This document shows positions 14,301-21,206 of a DNA stretch of 35,218 nt, piece after piece. Position numbers and translations under genes: made by a program. The DNA comes from Pseudomonadota bacterium (GTDB lineage: Bacteria > Pseudomonadota > Alphaproteobacteria > Ferrovibrionales > Ferrovibrionaceae). The notes below the pieces were generated by a model. It saw only the letters and a list, made by a program, of their open reading frames with translations, was not told where the DNA came from and made no database searches. Positions within the stretch are counted from its first letter, which is position 1. Each line of letters starts with the position of its first letter. Location: NCBI GenBank assembly GCA_023434425.1, contig JAEYSS010000049.1, forward strand, positions 1 through 35,218. The letters run 5' to 3'.

Positions 14301-16602
14301 ATTCGAGGAGCTGTTGCGTGCGGCCATCGACGCCGGCGTTCTCGATTTGCGCGGCGCCGAACGCGAGGCCTGGATCGCCGAGCGCCTGCATCAGCACCGG
14401 AATCCGGGCAAGCCGATCGAACGCCATCTGCAGGACGGCCGCTGGCTGCTGGTGCACGAACAGCGCACCGCCGATGGCGGCATCGTCGGCATCGGCACCG
14501 ACATTACCGCTGTGAAGGAGGCCGAGCGACGACTGCACGATGCCATCGATTCCGTGAACGAAGGCTTCATCCTGTACGATCAGGACGATCGCGTCGTCCT
14601 GATCAACCAGCGCGTCCGCGACCACTTCCCCGGCCTTGCCGACATCCTTCAGCCCGGGATCACATTCGAGGAGATCACGCGAGCCGGGGTCGCACGTGGC
14701 ATTTTCCAGACCGATGGCGCGGACCCGGAAACCTGGGTCCAGCGCCGCGTGCACGAACACCGCAATTCCACCGAAGCACGCGAACGCCGCCTGAGCGACG
14801 GGCGCTGGCTGCTGGTACGTGAACAGCGCACCGCCGATGGCGGCATCGTCGGCACCGGCACCGACATCACCGCCGTGAAACAGGCCGAGCGGCAGATGTA
14901 TGATGCCATCGAAAGCATTTCCGACGGCTTCGTGCTGTACGACAAGGAAGAACGCCTGATCCTGTGCAATTCGCGCTACCGCGAATTCTACCGCGAGATC
15001 GAAGACCTGCTGGTGCGCGGCGCGCGCTTCTCGGATATCCTGAAGGCCAGCCTGCAGCGTGACATGGTCGGCATGGACGAGACCTTCCTGGACGACTGGC
15101 TGAACGAACGGCTGGAACTGTTCCGGCGCGGCAGTGGCAGCACGGAAACCCGGCTGGCCACCGGCCGCTGGGTGCGCAATACCGAGCGGCGCACCTCCGA
15201 TGGCGGTGTCGTCGGCATCCGCACCGATATCACTGCACTGAAGGAACAGCAGGAAATCCTGCATCGCAACATCGCCGACCTGGAAGCGGCCAAGCGCCAG
15301 GTGGAACAGCAATCCTTCCATATGCGCGAACTGGCCGACCGCTATGCCGAGGAGAAAGAGCGCGCCGAGGAAGCCAGCCGCGCGAAGTCGGAATTCCTGG
15401 CCATGATGAGCCATGAGATCCGCACTCCTATGAACGGCGTGCTGGGCACCATCGGCCTGCTGCAGAATACCGACCTGTCAAAGCACCAGTACAAGCTGAT
15501 CACCACGGCGCGCGAATCGGCCGAGCATCTGCTGACGCTGATCAACGACATCCTCGATTTTTCCAAGCTGGAAGCCGGCCGCATCGACCTGGAGAGCATC
15601 GACTTCGACCTGCATCATCTGGTCGAAAGTGCGATCTCGATGATGAATCCGCGCGCGGTGATGAAAGGCCTGCGCATGTCGAGCGAGATTTCGCCGACCA
15701 CGCCGCGTTATCTGAAAGGCGACCCAGGCCGCCTGCGCCAGATCCTGTTCAACCTGGCCGGCAACGCCATCAAGTTCACCAACAAAGGCGAGGTGCGCAT
15801 CCTGGTCGACAGTCATCCGCTCGACGGCCGGCATATGCTCTCGGTCAAGGTGCGCGATACAGGTATCGGCATCGCCACCGACCAGATCGAACGGCTGTTC
15901 AGTCGCTTCAACCAGGCCGACAGTTCGATCGCGCGGCGCTTCGGCGGCACCGGCCTCGGCCTGGCGATTTCCAAACAGCTGACCGAACTGATGGGCGGCC
16001 GCATCGGCGTGGAAAGCGAAGAGGGCAAGGGCAGCACCTTCTGGTTCGAGCTCCCGCTGGCGGAAGGCCAGACCGTGCAGATCGCGGCGCCGACGCAGGT
16101 GGCCGGGCCGGCAACGCTGCGCAGTCTGCGCATCCTGGTCGCCGAGGATAACCAGGTGAACCAGATGGTGATCGGCCTGATGCTGCGCCAGTTGGGCCAC
16201 CAGGCCGATATCGTCACCAATGGCATTGAGGCCTGCGAACAGGTGCAGAAGGCACCCTACGATCTGGTGCTGATGGATATGCAGATGCCGGAAATGGACG
16301 GCATGACCGCGACAGCCACGATCCGCAAGCTGCCGGGCGCGGCGGCAAAAATCCCGATCATCGCGCTGACCGCGAATGCGATGGAAGGTGACCGCGAACG
16401 CTATATCGGCGCCGGCATGGACGACTATGTCGCCAAGCCGATTGCCCTGCCGCTGCTGATCGCGGCGATGAACCGCGTGATGGGTGCCAGCGATCAGGCC
16501 GCCGGCGGCGAGGCGGCTGCACAGGCCGGACCGGCCCCGCTGGACGAAAAGGCCAAGGCTGGCCTGGGCAACCTGCTGGCATCCCTGAAGAAAATGAACT
16601 GA
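11335..16602 (+). CDS. Hybrid sensor histidine kinase with eight tandem PAS_7-type domains and a receiver
   Basis: The 1755-residue inner-membrane protein has TM1 at about 23-42, a periplasmic dCache-like sensor (about 43-297; contains GADREYFRVH and GGVISVSVEPEYF), and TM2 at about 299-320. Eight PAS units then begin near residues 330, 454, 576, 698, 820, 942, 1063 and 1184. A coiled coil (about 1303-1350) leads to a HisKA domain with H1360 in MSHEIRTPMNG. The HATPase has N1473/N1477 in its N box, a DTGIGI box near 1508 and GGTGLGL. The REC domain has D1605, acceptor D1648 and K1701. No HPt follows, so phosphotransfer must use an external partner. ATG 11335 follows GGAGGA at a long 12-nt distance; ATG 11392 is an alternative. 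No partner regulator is adjacent and the signal is unknown. Confidence 0.93.
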   Translation: MASRIAGASKIAERPEAGAMRAPALFVVAMLALLGAVLGLQLYRQYHDEIAAGRATARSLANLLEEHTTRSFGAVDIFLLNFAETLSGMAGTSPVGSLPALRERMNARLSELPQARAYIVLDDKGNSIIDSAAVIPRNFNGADREYFRVHAERPHAGLFVGEPIQSRINGMWGISVSRRFNKPDGSFGGVISVSVEPEYFLAFFRDAAIGDGNSMMLYHASGVRIARVPEVGPGIGSSAAGLAMFNPPYSQQGRSDLLTAGGQDGVVRYLAVNRIAGYPLVVGVGLARDKILASWQSNLLFSIVALIVATVAGIAFLVVLHRQTLSRRFAEQRLSDAIGSLSDGFLLYDEQDRLVRFNQRTVAILPAFERFTGRGPIPFADVMMALEDDFGPPPSAERRASRVAHRHKMLFEEKRGYQFERRTADGRWLRFTVNPTQEGGAVDIITDITALKQAEQRLNDAIEALAEGFALYSSDGHLLKVNQRYYQLTGHDIGLVRPGVSNEEIMASILETGRTLGREAEAQAYVASLRADFENPSGLPFDIQARPGYWLRTVRHRTLDGDVIAIVSDISDLKQAEQRLRDAIESLSDGFVLYGPDNRLVLANHKLYELTGHDPAVVKPGISHDEIIDIVAQRRQESWPERDNDSYAATLRAEHSSPTGRPIDREFLPGQWLRSVRHRTADGSTISVVSDITDLKQAEQRLRDAIEALSEAFILFGPDQRMIMANRRYYEVFDLPPDSLLPGTTIDEVVDGAAERRRRSWPNFDHQGYITAARADYHNPSGKPVDGEFLPGRWLRNLRHRTADGGVILVASDITDLKLAEQRLRDAIETLTEGFVLYDKDGYLAMANSRYYEMTRHDPKVVRPGTHFSEIMRITAMRHAEYDAKLDLETYIENLTREFRKPTGRPVDAQPFPGVWLRMQRRRTVDGGIITVFNDISDLKRAEQRLHDAIQSISDGFVLYDADDSIVMYNAQFTDHNPGLEPIIRTGMKFEELLRAAIDAGVLDLRGAEREAWIAERLHQHRNPGKPIERHLQDGRWLLVHEQRTADGGIVGIGTDITAVKEAERRLHDAIDSVNEGFILYDQDDRVVLINQRVRDHFPGLADILQPGITFEEITRAGVARGIFQTDGADPETWVQRRVHEHRNSTEARERRLSDGRWLLVREQRTADGGIVGTGTDITAVKQAERQMYDAIESISDGFVLYDKEERLILCNSRYREFYREIEDLLVRGARFSDILKASLQRDMVGMDETFLDDWLNERLELFRRGSGSTETRLATGRWVRNTERRTSDGGVVGIRTDITALKEQQEILHRNIADLEAAKRQVEQQSFHMRELADRYAEEKERAEEASRAKSEFLAMMSHEIRTPMNGVLGTIGLLQNTDLSKHQYKLITTARESAEHLLTLINDILDFSKLEAGRIDLESIDFDLHHLVESAISMMNPRAVMKGLRMSSEISPTTPRYLKGDPGRLRQILFNLAGNAIKFTNKGEVRILVDSHPLDGRHMLSVKVRDTGIGIATDQIERLFSRFNQADSSIARRFGGTGLGLAISKQLTELMGGRIGVESEEGKGSTFWFELPLAEGQTVQIAAPTQVAGPATLRSLRILVAEDNQVNQMVIGLMLRQLGHQADIVTNGIEACEQVQKAPYDLVLMDMQMPEMDGMTATATIRKLPGAAAKIPIIALTANAMEGDRERYIGAGMDDYVAKPIALPLLIAAMNRVMGASDQAAGGEAAAQAGPAPLDEKAKAGLGNLLASLKKMN
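12322..15240 (+). repeat. Eight tandem ~122-codon PAS coding repeats inside the kinase gene
   Basis: Unit starts (the codon before E-Q/R-R-L/M) lie at 12322, 12694, 13060, 13426, 13792, 14158, 14521 and 14884. Spacings are 372, 366, 366, 366, 366, 363 and 363 nt. Each begins with an AEQRLxDAI helix followed by SDGFVLYD-like text and ends with TADGG, then a DITDLK or DITAVK exit. Units 2-5 share LTGHDPxVVxPG-like and LPGxWLR text, while units 6-8 share DGRWLLV and TDITAVK. This suggests two rounds of internal duplication. Confidence 0.9.
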
Positions 16603-16773
16603 AGAATTGAAGTAATCGCTCGCTCAGCTGCTATCTGGGAGGGGCGATGGCTGGAGCCAAGCGAGATTGGCGGAAGATTTCGAAGAGCCGTCGAGAGCAG
16701 CCTCCGTAGGGTCTTTTTACCGCTCCTCTGTTGTCGTGGCCGGACTTGTCCCGGGGATGACATATGGGATTGG
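16603..16773. repeat. Intergenic spacer with an alphaproteobacterial-type hairpin repeat
   Basis: The gap between the convergent kinase and cobT genes has no credible gene. At 16732-16762 it holds GTGGCCGGACTTGTCCCGGG followed by GATGAC, an imperfect inverted repeat (CCGGAC / GTCC-CGG) of the kind dispersed in alphaproteobacterial intergenic DNA. It may help end transcription from both sides. Confidence 0.5.
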
Positions 16774-18657
16774 TTAGGCCGCGCGGCCGGATTTCTTGAG
16801 CCGACCGAGGGCCTTGCCCTTGCCCTGTTCGGGCGTCTCGTCGAAGAGTTCGGCGAGCTTTTCCATCATCACGCCGCCGAGCTGCTCGGCATCCACGATG
16901 GTGACCGCGCGCTTGTAGTAGCGCGTCACGTCATGGCCGATGCCGATGGCGGTGAGTTCGACGGGCGAGCGCCGCTCGATCCAGTCGATGGTCTCGCGCA
17001 GATGCCGGTCGAGGTAATTGCCCGGATTGACCGACAGCGTGGAATCATCGACCGGCGCGCCGTCAGAGATCACCATCAGGATGCGGCGCTGTTCGGTGCG
17101 CGCCAGCAGGCGGTCATGCGCCCAGAGCAACGCCTCGCCGTCGATATTTTCCTTCAGCAGGCCTTCGCGCAACATCAGGCCCAGGTTGCGTCGCGCGCGC
17201 CGCCAGGGCGCGTCGGCACCCTTGTAGACGATATGGCGCAGGTCGTTCAGGCGGCCGGGCTGGGCCGGCTTGTTGTCGGACAGCCATTTCTCTCGGCTCT
17301 GGCCGCCCTTCCAGGCGCGCGTGGTGAAGCCGAGGATTTCGACCTTCACGGCGCAGCGCTCCAGCGTGCGGGCCAGGATATCGGCACACATCGCCGCCAC
17401 CGTGATCGGACGGCCGCGCATCGAGCCGGAATTGTCGATCAGCAGCGACACGACGGTGTCGCGGAAATCGGTGTCGCTTTCCTGCTTGTAGCTGAGCGGC
17501 AGCGTGGGATTGGCAACCACACGAGCGAGGCGCGCGGCGTCCAGCATGCCTTCCTCAAGATCGAAATGCCACGAACGCGACTGTTTCGCCATCAGGCGGC
17601 GCTGCAGGCGGTTGGCCAGCTTACCCACCACCGACTGCAGGTGATTGAGCTGCTGGTCGAGATGGTGGCGCAGTCGCCCCAATTCCTCGGCATCGCAGAG
17701 ATCATCGGCGCCAACCACTTCGTCGAACTGCTTGGTATAGGCCTTGTAGAGCGCCTCGCGGTTGTGCCCCATCATGTCGGAGGCCGGCGGACGGCGGCCC
17801 TTGCCGGCTTCCTCGCCGGAGCCTGCGACCTGCTCCTCCATGCCGGCTTCGGCGTCCATCTCCACCGACTCGCCGCCCGAGGCATCGGCGGCCTCGGCCT
17901 GATCCATGCCGGAAGATGCGGCCTCGCCCTGCTCGGAATCCGAACCGTCCGACTGGCTCTGCGGCTGCTGGCCCTGGCTGTCCTGGTCCTCGCCGTCATC
18001 CTCGTCGTCGAGATCGCCGTCCTCGTCATCGACGAGTTCAAGATCCTTGATCAGCTTGCGTGCGATCTTGGCAAAGGCGCGCTGGTCGTTGAGATTGGCG
18101 AGCAGACCGTCGAGATCGCCGCCGCCTTTTTCCTCGATCCAGTCGCGCCACAGCGACACCATCTTCTGTGCCTGCGCCGGCACCTTTTCGCCGGTCAACC
18201 GCTCGCGCGCCATCAGGCCCAGTACATCGGCGAGCGGCGCCTCGGAGCGATCCTTGACCTTGGCGTAACCTTTCGAGCGGCAGCGTTCGTCCAGAGCCGC
18301 ATTCAGATTCTGCGCCACACCCGCCATACGCGTCGAGCCGATGGCTTCGACGCGGGCCTGCTCGATGGCATCGAAGACCGCGCGCGCGGTGCCGCCCTGC
18401 GGCAGCAGCCGCGAATGCAGGCTGTCGTCATGATGGCGCAGGCGCAAAGCCATGGAATCGGCGAGCCCACGGATCTGCGCCACTTCGGCTGCCGGCAGGT
18501 CGCGACCCGGCACCGGCAGGCGGGCGCGCTTGCCGCGCAGGCCCGGCGTTTCCGGCCCGAAGCTGACCTGCAGGTCGCGGTCATGCGAGATCGCGCGCGT
18601 CGCGGCAGTCAGCGCGCGCTTGAATGGCTCGGTCGGGCTTTCCGGCTTGTTGGCCAT
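16774..18657 (-). CDS. cobT: Cobaltochelatase subunit CobT
   Basis: CobT is the VWA subunit of the ATP-dependent aerobic cobaltochelatase, which with CobS and CobN puts cobalt into hydrogenobyrinate a,c-diamide. The 627-residue length is usual. The N-terminal helical domain (1-205) is followed by a very acidic, Gln/Ser-rich linker (about 208-290) and the C-terminal integrin-I-like domain with MIDAS motif DNSGSMRG (408-415) and later SDGAPVDD. The start follows the cobS stop by 18 nt. CobN is not in this window, so use in cobalamin synthesis is inferred from the family. Confidence 0.95.
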   Translation of the reverse strand: MANKPESPTEPFKRALTAATRAISHDRDLQVSFGPETPGLRGKRARLPVPGRDLPAAEVAQIRGLADSMALRLRHHDDSLHSRLLPQGGTARAVFDAIEQARVEAIGSTRMAGVAQNLNAALDERCRSKGYAKVKDRSEAPLADVLGLMARERLTGEKVPAQAQKMVSLWRDWIEEKGGGDLDGLLANLNDQRAFAKIARKLIKDLELVDDEDGDLDDEDDGEDQDSQGQQPQSQSDGSDSEQGEAASSGMDQAEAADASGGESVEMDAEAGMEEQVAGSGEEAGKGRRPPASDMMGHNREALYKAYTKQFDEVVGADDLCDAEELGRLRHHLDQQLNHLQSVVGKLANRLQRRLMAKQSRSWHFDLEEGMLDAARLARVVANPTLPLSYKQESDTDFRDTVVSLLIDNSGSMRGRPITVAAMCADILARTLERCAVKVEILGFTTRAWKGGQSREKWLSDNKPAQPGRLNDLRHIVYKGADAPWRRARRNLGLMLREGLLKENIDGEALLWAHDRLLARTEQRRILMVISDGAPVDDSTLSVNPGNYLDRHLRETIDWIERRSPVELTAIGIGHDVTRYYKRAVTIVDAEQLGGVMMEKLAELFDETPEQGKGKALGRLKKSGRAA

Positions 18658-18675
18658 CGCCAGGACGTCTCCGGC

Positions 18676-19677
18676 TTAGGCGAGGTCGGCCTTGGCAGCG
18701 GTTTCCGGCAGTTCCTCGCCGAAGCAGCGCTGGTAATACTCGGCCACCAGCGGGCGCTCCAGTTCATCGCACTTGTTGAGGAAGGTGAGACGGAAGGCAA
18801 ATCCGACGCTGCCGAAGATGCGCGCATTCTCGGCCCAGGTGATCACGGTACGCGGGCTCATCACGGTCGAGATATCGCCGTTGATGAAGCCGGCGCGGGT
18901 GAGTTCGGCCACCGCCACCATGTTCTGGATCGTCTTCTTGCCCTTGTCGCCGGTATAGCTCGGCGACTTGGCCAGCACGATGGCGACTTCATCCTCGGCG
19001 GGCAGGTAATTGAGCGTGCAGACGATGCTCCAGCGGTCCATCTGGCCCTGGTTGATCTGCTGCGTGCCATGATACAGGCCGGTGGTGTCGCCCAGGCCAA
19101 CGGTGTTGGCGGTCGAGAACAGGCGGAAAGCCTTGTGCGGGCGGATCACGCGGTTCTGGTCGAGCAGCGTGAGCTTGCCCTCGACTTCGAGGATGCGCTG
19201 GATCACGAACATCACGTCCGGGCGGCCGGCATCGTACTCGTCGAAAACAAGCGCCACCGGCGACTGCAGCGCCCAGGGCAGAATGCCTTCGCGGAATTCG
19301 GTCACCTGTTTGCCGTCGCGCAGCACGATGGCATCCTTGCCGACAAGATCGATACGGCTGATGTGGCTGTCGAGGTTGACGCGCACGCAGGGCCAGTTCA
19401 GGCGGGCGGCGACCTGTTCGATATGGGTCGACTTACCCGTGCCATGATAACCCTGCACCATGACGCGGCGGTTGTAGGCGAACCCGGCGAGGATCGCGAG
19501 CGTGGTCTCGCGGTCGAAACGATAGGTCGGATCGAGATCCGGCACATGCTCGGTCGGCTGGCTGAAAGCCGGCACCTTCATATCGCTGTCGATCCCGAAC
19601 ACATCGCGCACGGAAACCGTGATATCCGGCAAATCATTCGCCGGCATGGACACAGGCTTGGTCTGAAGGGCCGTCAT
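18676..19677 (-). CDS. cobS: Cobaltochelatase subunit CobS (AAA+ ATPase)
   Basis: CobS forms the AAA+ ring that powers cobalt insertion together with CobT. In this 333-residue protein the Walker A is GYHGTGKST (76-84), Walker B is VALVFDEYD (141-149), and the sensor region reads FRLFSTANTVGLGD. The N-terminal VSVRDVFGIDSDMKVPAF is the conserved CobS zinc-free leader. A GTG two codons upstream (19683) is possible, but a GAGAG site fits the ATG at 19677 better. It is read together with cobT and probably with the upstream J-domain gene. Confidence 0.95.
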   Translation of the reverse strand: MTALQTKPVSMPANDLPDITVSVRDVFGIDSDMKVPAFSQPTEHVPDLDPTYRFDRETTLAILAGFAYNRRVMVQGYHGTGKSTHIEQVAARLNWPCVRVNLDSHISRIDLVGKDAIVLRDGKQVTEFREGILPWALQSPVALVFDEYDAGRPDVMFVIQRILEVEGKLTLLDQNRVIRPHKAFRLFSTANTVGLGDTTGLYHGTQQINQGQMDRWSIVCTLNYLPAEDEVAIVLAKSPSYTGDKGKKTIQNMVAVAELTRAGFINGDISTVMSPRTVITWAENARIFGSVGFAFRLTFLNKCDELERPLVAEYYQRCFGEELPETAAKADLA

Positions 19678-19731
19678 CGTCACTCTCGGGTTTTTTGGGC
19701 TTATTCTTAACGCCGTGGGGAGATCATCTAC

Positions 19732-20343
19732 CTAAGTATAGCCGCGCGATTGCAGATAGGCATAGGCTTGGGTGATGCTTTTCAGCCGTTCCTCGGCCTC
19801 GCGATCACCGCCATTGGCATCTGGGTGATAGCGCTTCACCATTGTTTTATATTGCTTTTTCAGGACGCCTTTCCCTAGCGGCACCTCAAGGCCGCTCAGG
19901 TCGAAACCCAGCGTGACCAGCGCCTCGCGCTCACGTGGCGGCAGGCGCAGCTCGGCCGCGCTTTTCGGCTTCGCCTCCCCCATCCGCAGTCCCACATCGG
20001 CCAGGATGCCGAGATCGTCCTTGACCCAGACCTGCGGATCTTCGGTCTGCGACTTGGTGCCGATCCGCCAGGTTGGACGGTGGCCCAGGGCATCTTCACG
20101 CTGGTATTTCTCGATATCCGCATCGCTCATGCCGCGGAAGAAATCCCAGCCCAGATTGTACTGGCGCACATGATCGAGGCAGAACAGCCAGCGCCCGTCA
20201 CGCGACTCCCGGCTTTTCGGCGCCGGAAACCGGCCTTCCTCATGACAGCTCGGGTGGTCGCAACGCCGCAGCCCCTGCCGGCCGAAGGCGGCTTCGGCTT
20301 CCAGTCCGAGGAAGAATTTCTGCTGTGCACGTGCGCGTGGCAT
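19732..20343 (-). CDS. J-domain protein with N-terminal Cys/His cluster
   Basis: The 203-residue protein has its J domain at the C-terminus (about 145-203) with the HPD triad at 173-175 (KRYHPDANGGD), which stimulates Hsp70 ATPase. The N-terminal part has C28-x4-C33 and C55-x2-H58 (RRCDHPSC and LFCLDH), a likely metal site. This is not DnaJ itself: the G/F and CxxCxGxG regions are absent. It is the family found next to cobS in many alphaproteobacteria and may be a client-specific co-chaperone. The gene diverges from bolA and precedes cobS by about 54 nt. No usable ribosome site is seen before the ATG and the best promoter lies right at the start, so the message may be leaderless. Confidence 0.85.
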   Translation of the reverse strand: MPRARAQQKFFLGLEAEAAFGRQGLRRCDHPSCHEEGRFPAPKSRESRDGRWLFCLDHVRQYNLGWDFFRGMSDADIEKYQREDALGHRPTWRIGTKSQTEDPQVWVKDDLGILADVGLRMGEAKPKSAAELRLPPREREALVTLGFDLSGLEVPLGKGVLKKQYKTMVKRYHPDANGGDREAEERLKSITQAYAYLQSRGYT

Positions 20344-20352
20344 AACCCTGAA

Positions 20353-20381
20353 AGTATGGGTCTGGGGCGCAGCACTGGCAA
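20353..20381 (-). promoter_or_regulatory. Candidate promoter of the J-domain / cobS / cobT genes
   Basis: On the minus strand TTGCCA (20381-20376), a 17-nt spacer and CATACT (20358-20353). The predicted start near 20346 is about 3 nt before the ATG at 20343, implying a nearly leaderless mRNA. Confidence 0.45.
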
Positions 20382-20447
20382 GGCCAGAGGCGACGCCCTA
20401 CCCTGTCGCAAAGCTGCAATTTCTCGAGCCGACGGGGAGTTTTCGTC

Positions 20448-20720
20448 ATGTCGATCGCTGCGCGCATCCGCACCAAGCTGACCGAGGGGCTCAATCCGGT
20501 CCGCTTCGACCTGGTGGATGAATCCGCCCATCACGCCGGCCATGCCGGTCTGCAGGGTTCGGCAGCGCGGGAAACCCATTTTCGCCTGACCATTGCGGCC
20601 GAAGCGTTTCGCGGCCTGCCGCGGGTGCAGCGCCAGCGCATGGTCTATCGGCTTCTGGCGCAGGAATTCGAAGACGGGCTGCACGCCCTGGCTGTCACGG
20701 CGCAATCGCCCGAGGAATAG
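20448..20720 (+). CDS. bolA: BolA-family protein
   Basis: The 90-residue protein has the BolA fold signature: HFRLTIAAEAFRGLPRVQRQRMVYRLLAQE followed in the family order by the C-terminal LHALAVTAQSPEE. BolA proteins work with monothiol glutaredoxins in iron-sulfur handling, or act as transcription factors under stress. A strong GGGGAG site precedes the ATG at 20448. It is divergent from the J-domain/cobST genes, a neighbour set I recognise from alphaproteobacteria. A weak GC hairpin (GCGGGC 20726-20731 / GCCCGC 20750-20755) follows the stop and might act in termination. Whether this is BolA1 or another BolA paralogue is not decidable here. Confidence 0.88.
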   Translation: MSIAARIRTKLTEGLNPVRFDLVDESAHHAGHAGLQGSAARETHFRLTIAAEAFRGLPRVQRQRMVYRLLAQEFEDGLHALAVTAQSPEE

Positions 20721-20819
20721 AACCGGCGGGCCGATGCGCGCGCGCCGTCGCCCGCAAGAGGTTGATTCGCAAATGCAACTTCACCCACCGATAACTTTCC
20801 AAAGCTACAACCTTTTCCT

Positions 20820-20848
20820 TTGATAATTGAAAAAATATCCATTATAGG
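20820..20848 (+). promoter_or_regulatory. Candidate promoter of the ribbon-helix-helix gene
   Basis: TTGATA (20820-20825), 17 nt of AT-rich DNA, then TATAGG (20843-20848). The predicted start is at 20854-20856, on or beside the ATG at 20856. The surrounding 20765-20850 is clearly more AT-rich than the rest of the window. Confidence 0.5.
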
Positions 20849-20855
20849 TTGCGAC

Positions 20856-21206
20856 ATGCCGACGGCACGCCGCTCCCAACACACTGCTCTGCATGGCTCA
20901 AGCCTGGTAACGCGGAATCTGCGTCTGGGACGGGGCCGCACCAGCATCCGGCTGGAGCACCTGGAATGGGCGGCGCTGGATGCGATCTGCAACGCGGAGG
21001 GCGTCGACCGGCATCATTTCGCGATGCAGGTGGATCGCGATCCGATGCGGCGGGAAAAGACCCTGACCTCGCGGGTGCGCAGCGCCATCCTCGCCTATTT
21101 CGTGGCGCGGTCGGGCCTGATCGTGCTGCAGCCCGGCAACGGGCTGATGGGCGGCAGCCTCAGCGCAGCACCAGGGCCAGCAGAGCGGGAAGAGTCGCGA
21201 AACTGA
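20856..21206 (+). CDS. Ribbon-helix-helix domain protein (RHH_4-like)
   Basis: The 116-residue protein has a short basic N-terminus and then the RHH_4-type core (about residues 18-86): LRLGRGRTSIRLEHLEWAAL is the strand and first helix, and LTSRVRSAILAYFVARSG is the last helix. Such proteins are small dimeric DNA-binding regulators, often autoregulating. The upstream frame is open to a TTG at 20820, but that overlaps the promoter, so ATG 20856 is used. Its last 47 nt overlap the 3' end of the convergent AEC permease gene, and the residues after about 95 look like a low-complexity run-on. Function and target are unknown. Confidence 0.75.
   Translation: MPTARRSQHTALHGSSLVTRNLRLGRGRTSIRLEHLEWAALDAICNAEGVDRHHFAMQVDRDPMRREKTLTSRVRSAILAYFVARSGLIVLQPGNGLMGGSLSAAPGPAEREESRN

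Noticed and set aside
11275..15414. A 1379-codon open frame antisense to the PAS kinase
   Set aside because: It mirrors the kinase's GC-rich codon pattern and its ~122-codon repeats. It has no ribosome site and no recognisable domains, so it is a shadow frame.
16933..19710. A 925-codon open frame antisense to cobT and cobS
   Set aside because: It runs across both well-supported genes and the gap. Its composition is typical of antisense frames in high-GC DNA.
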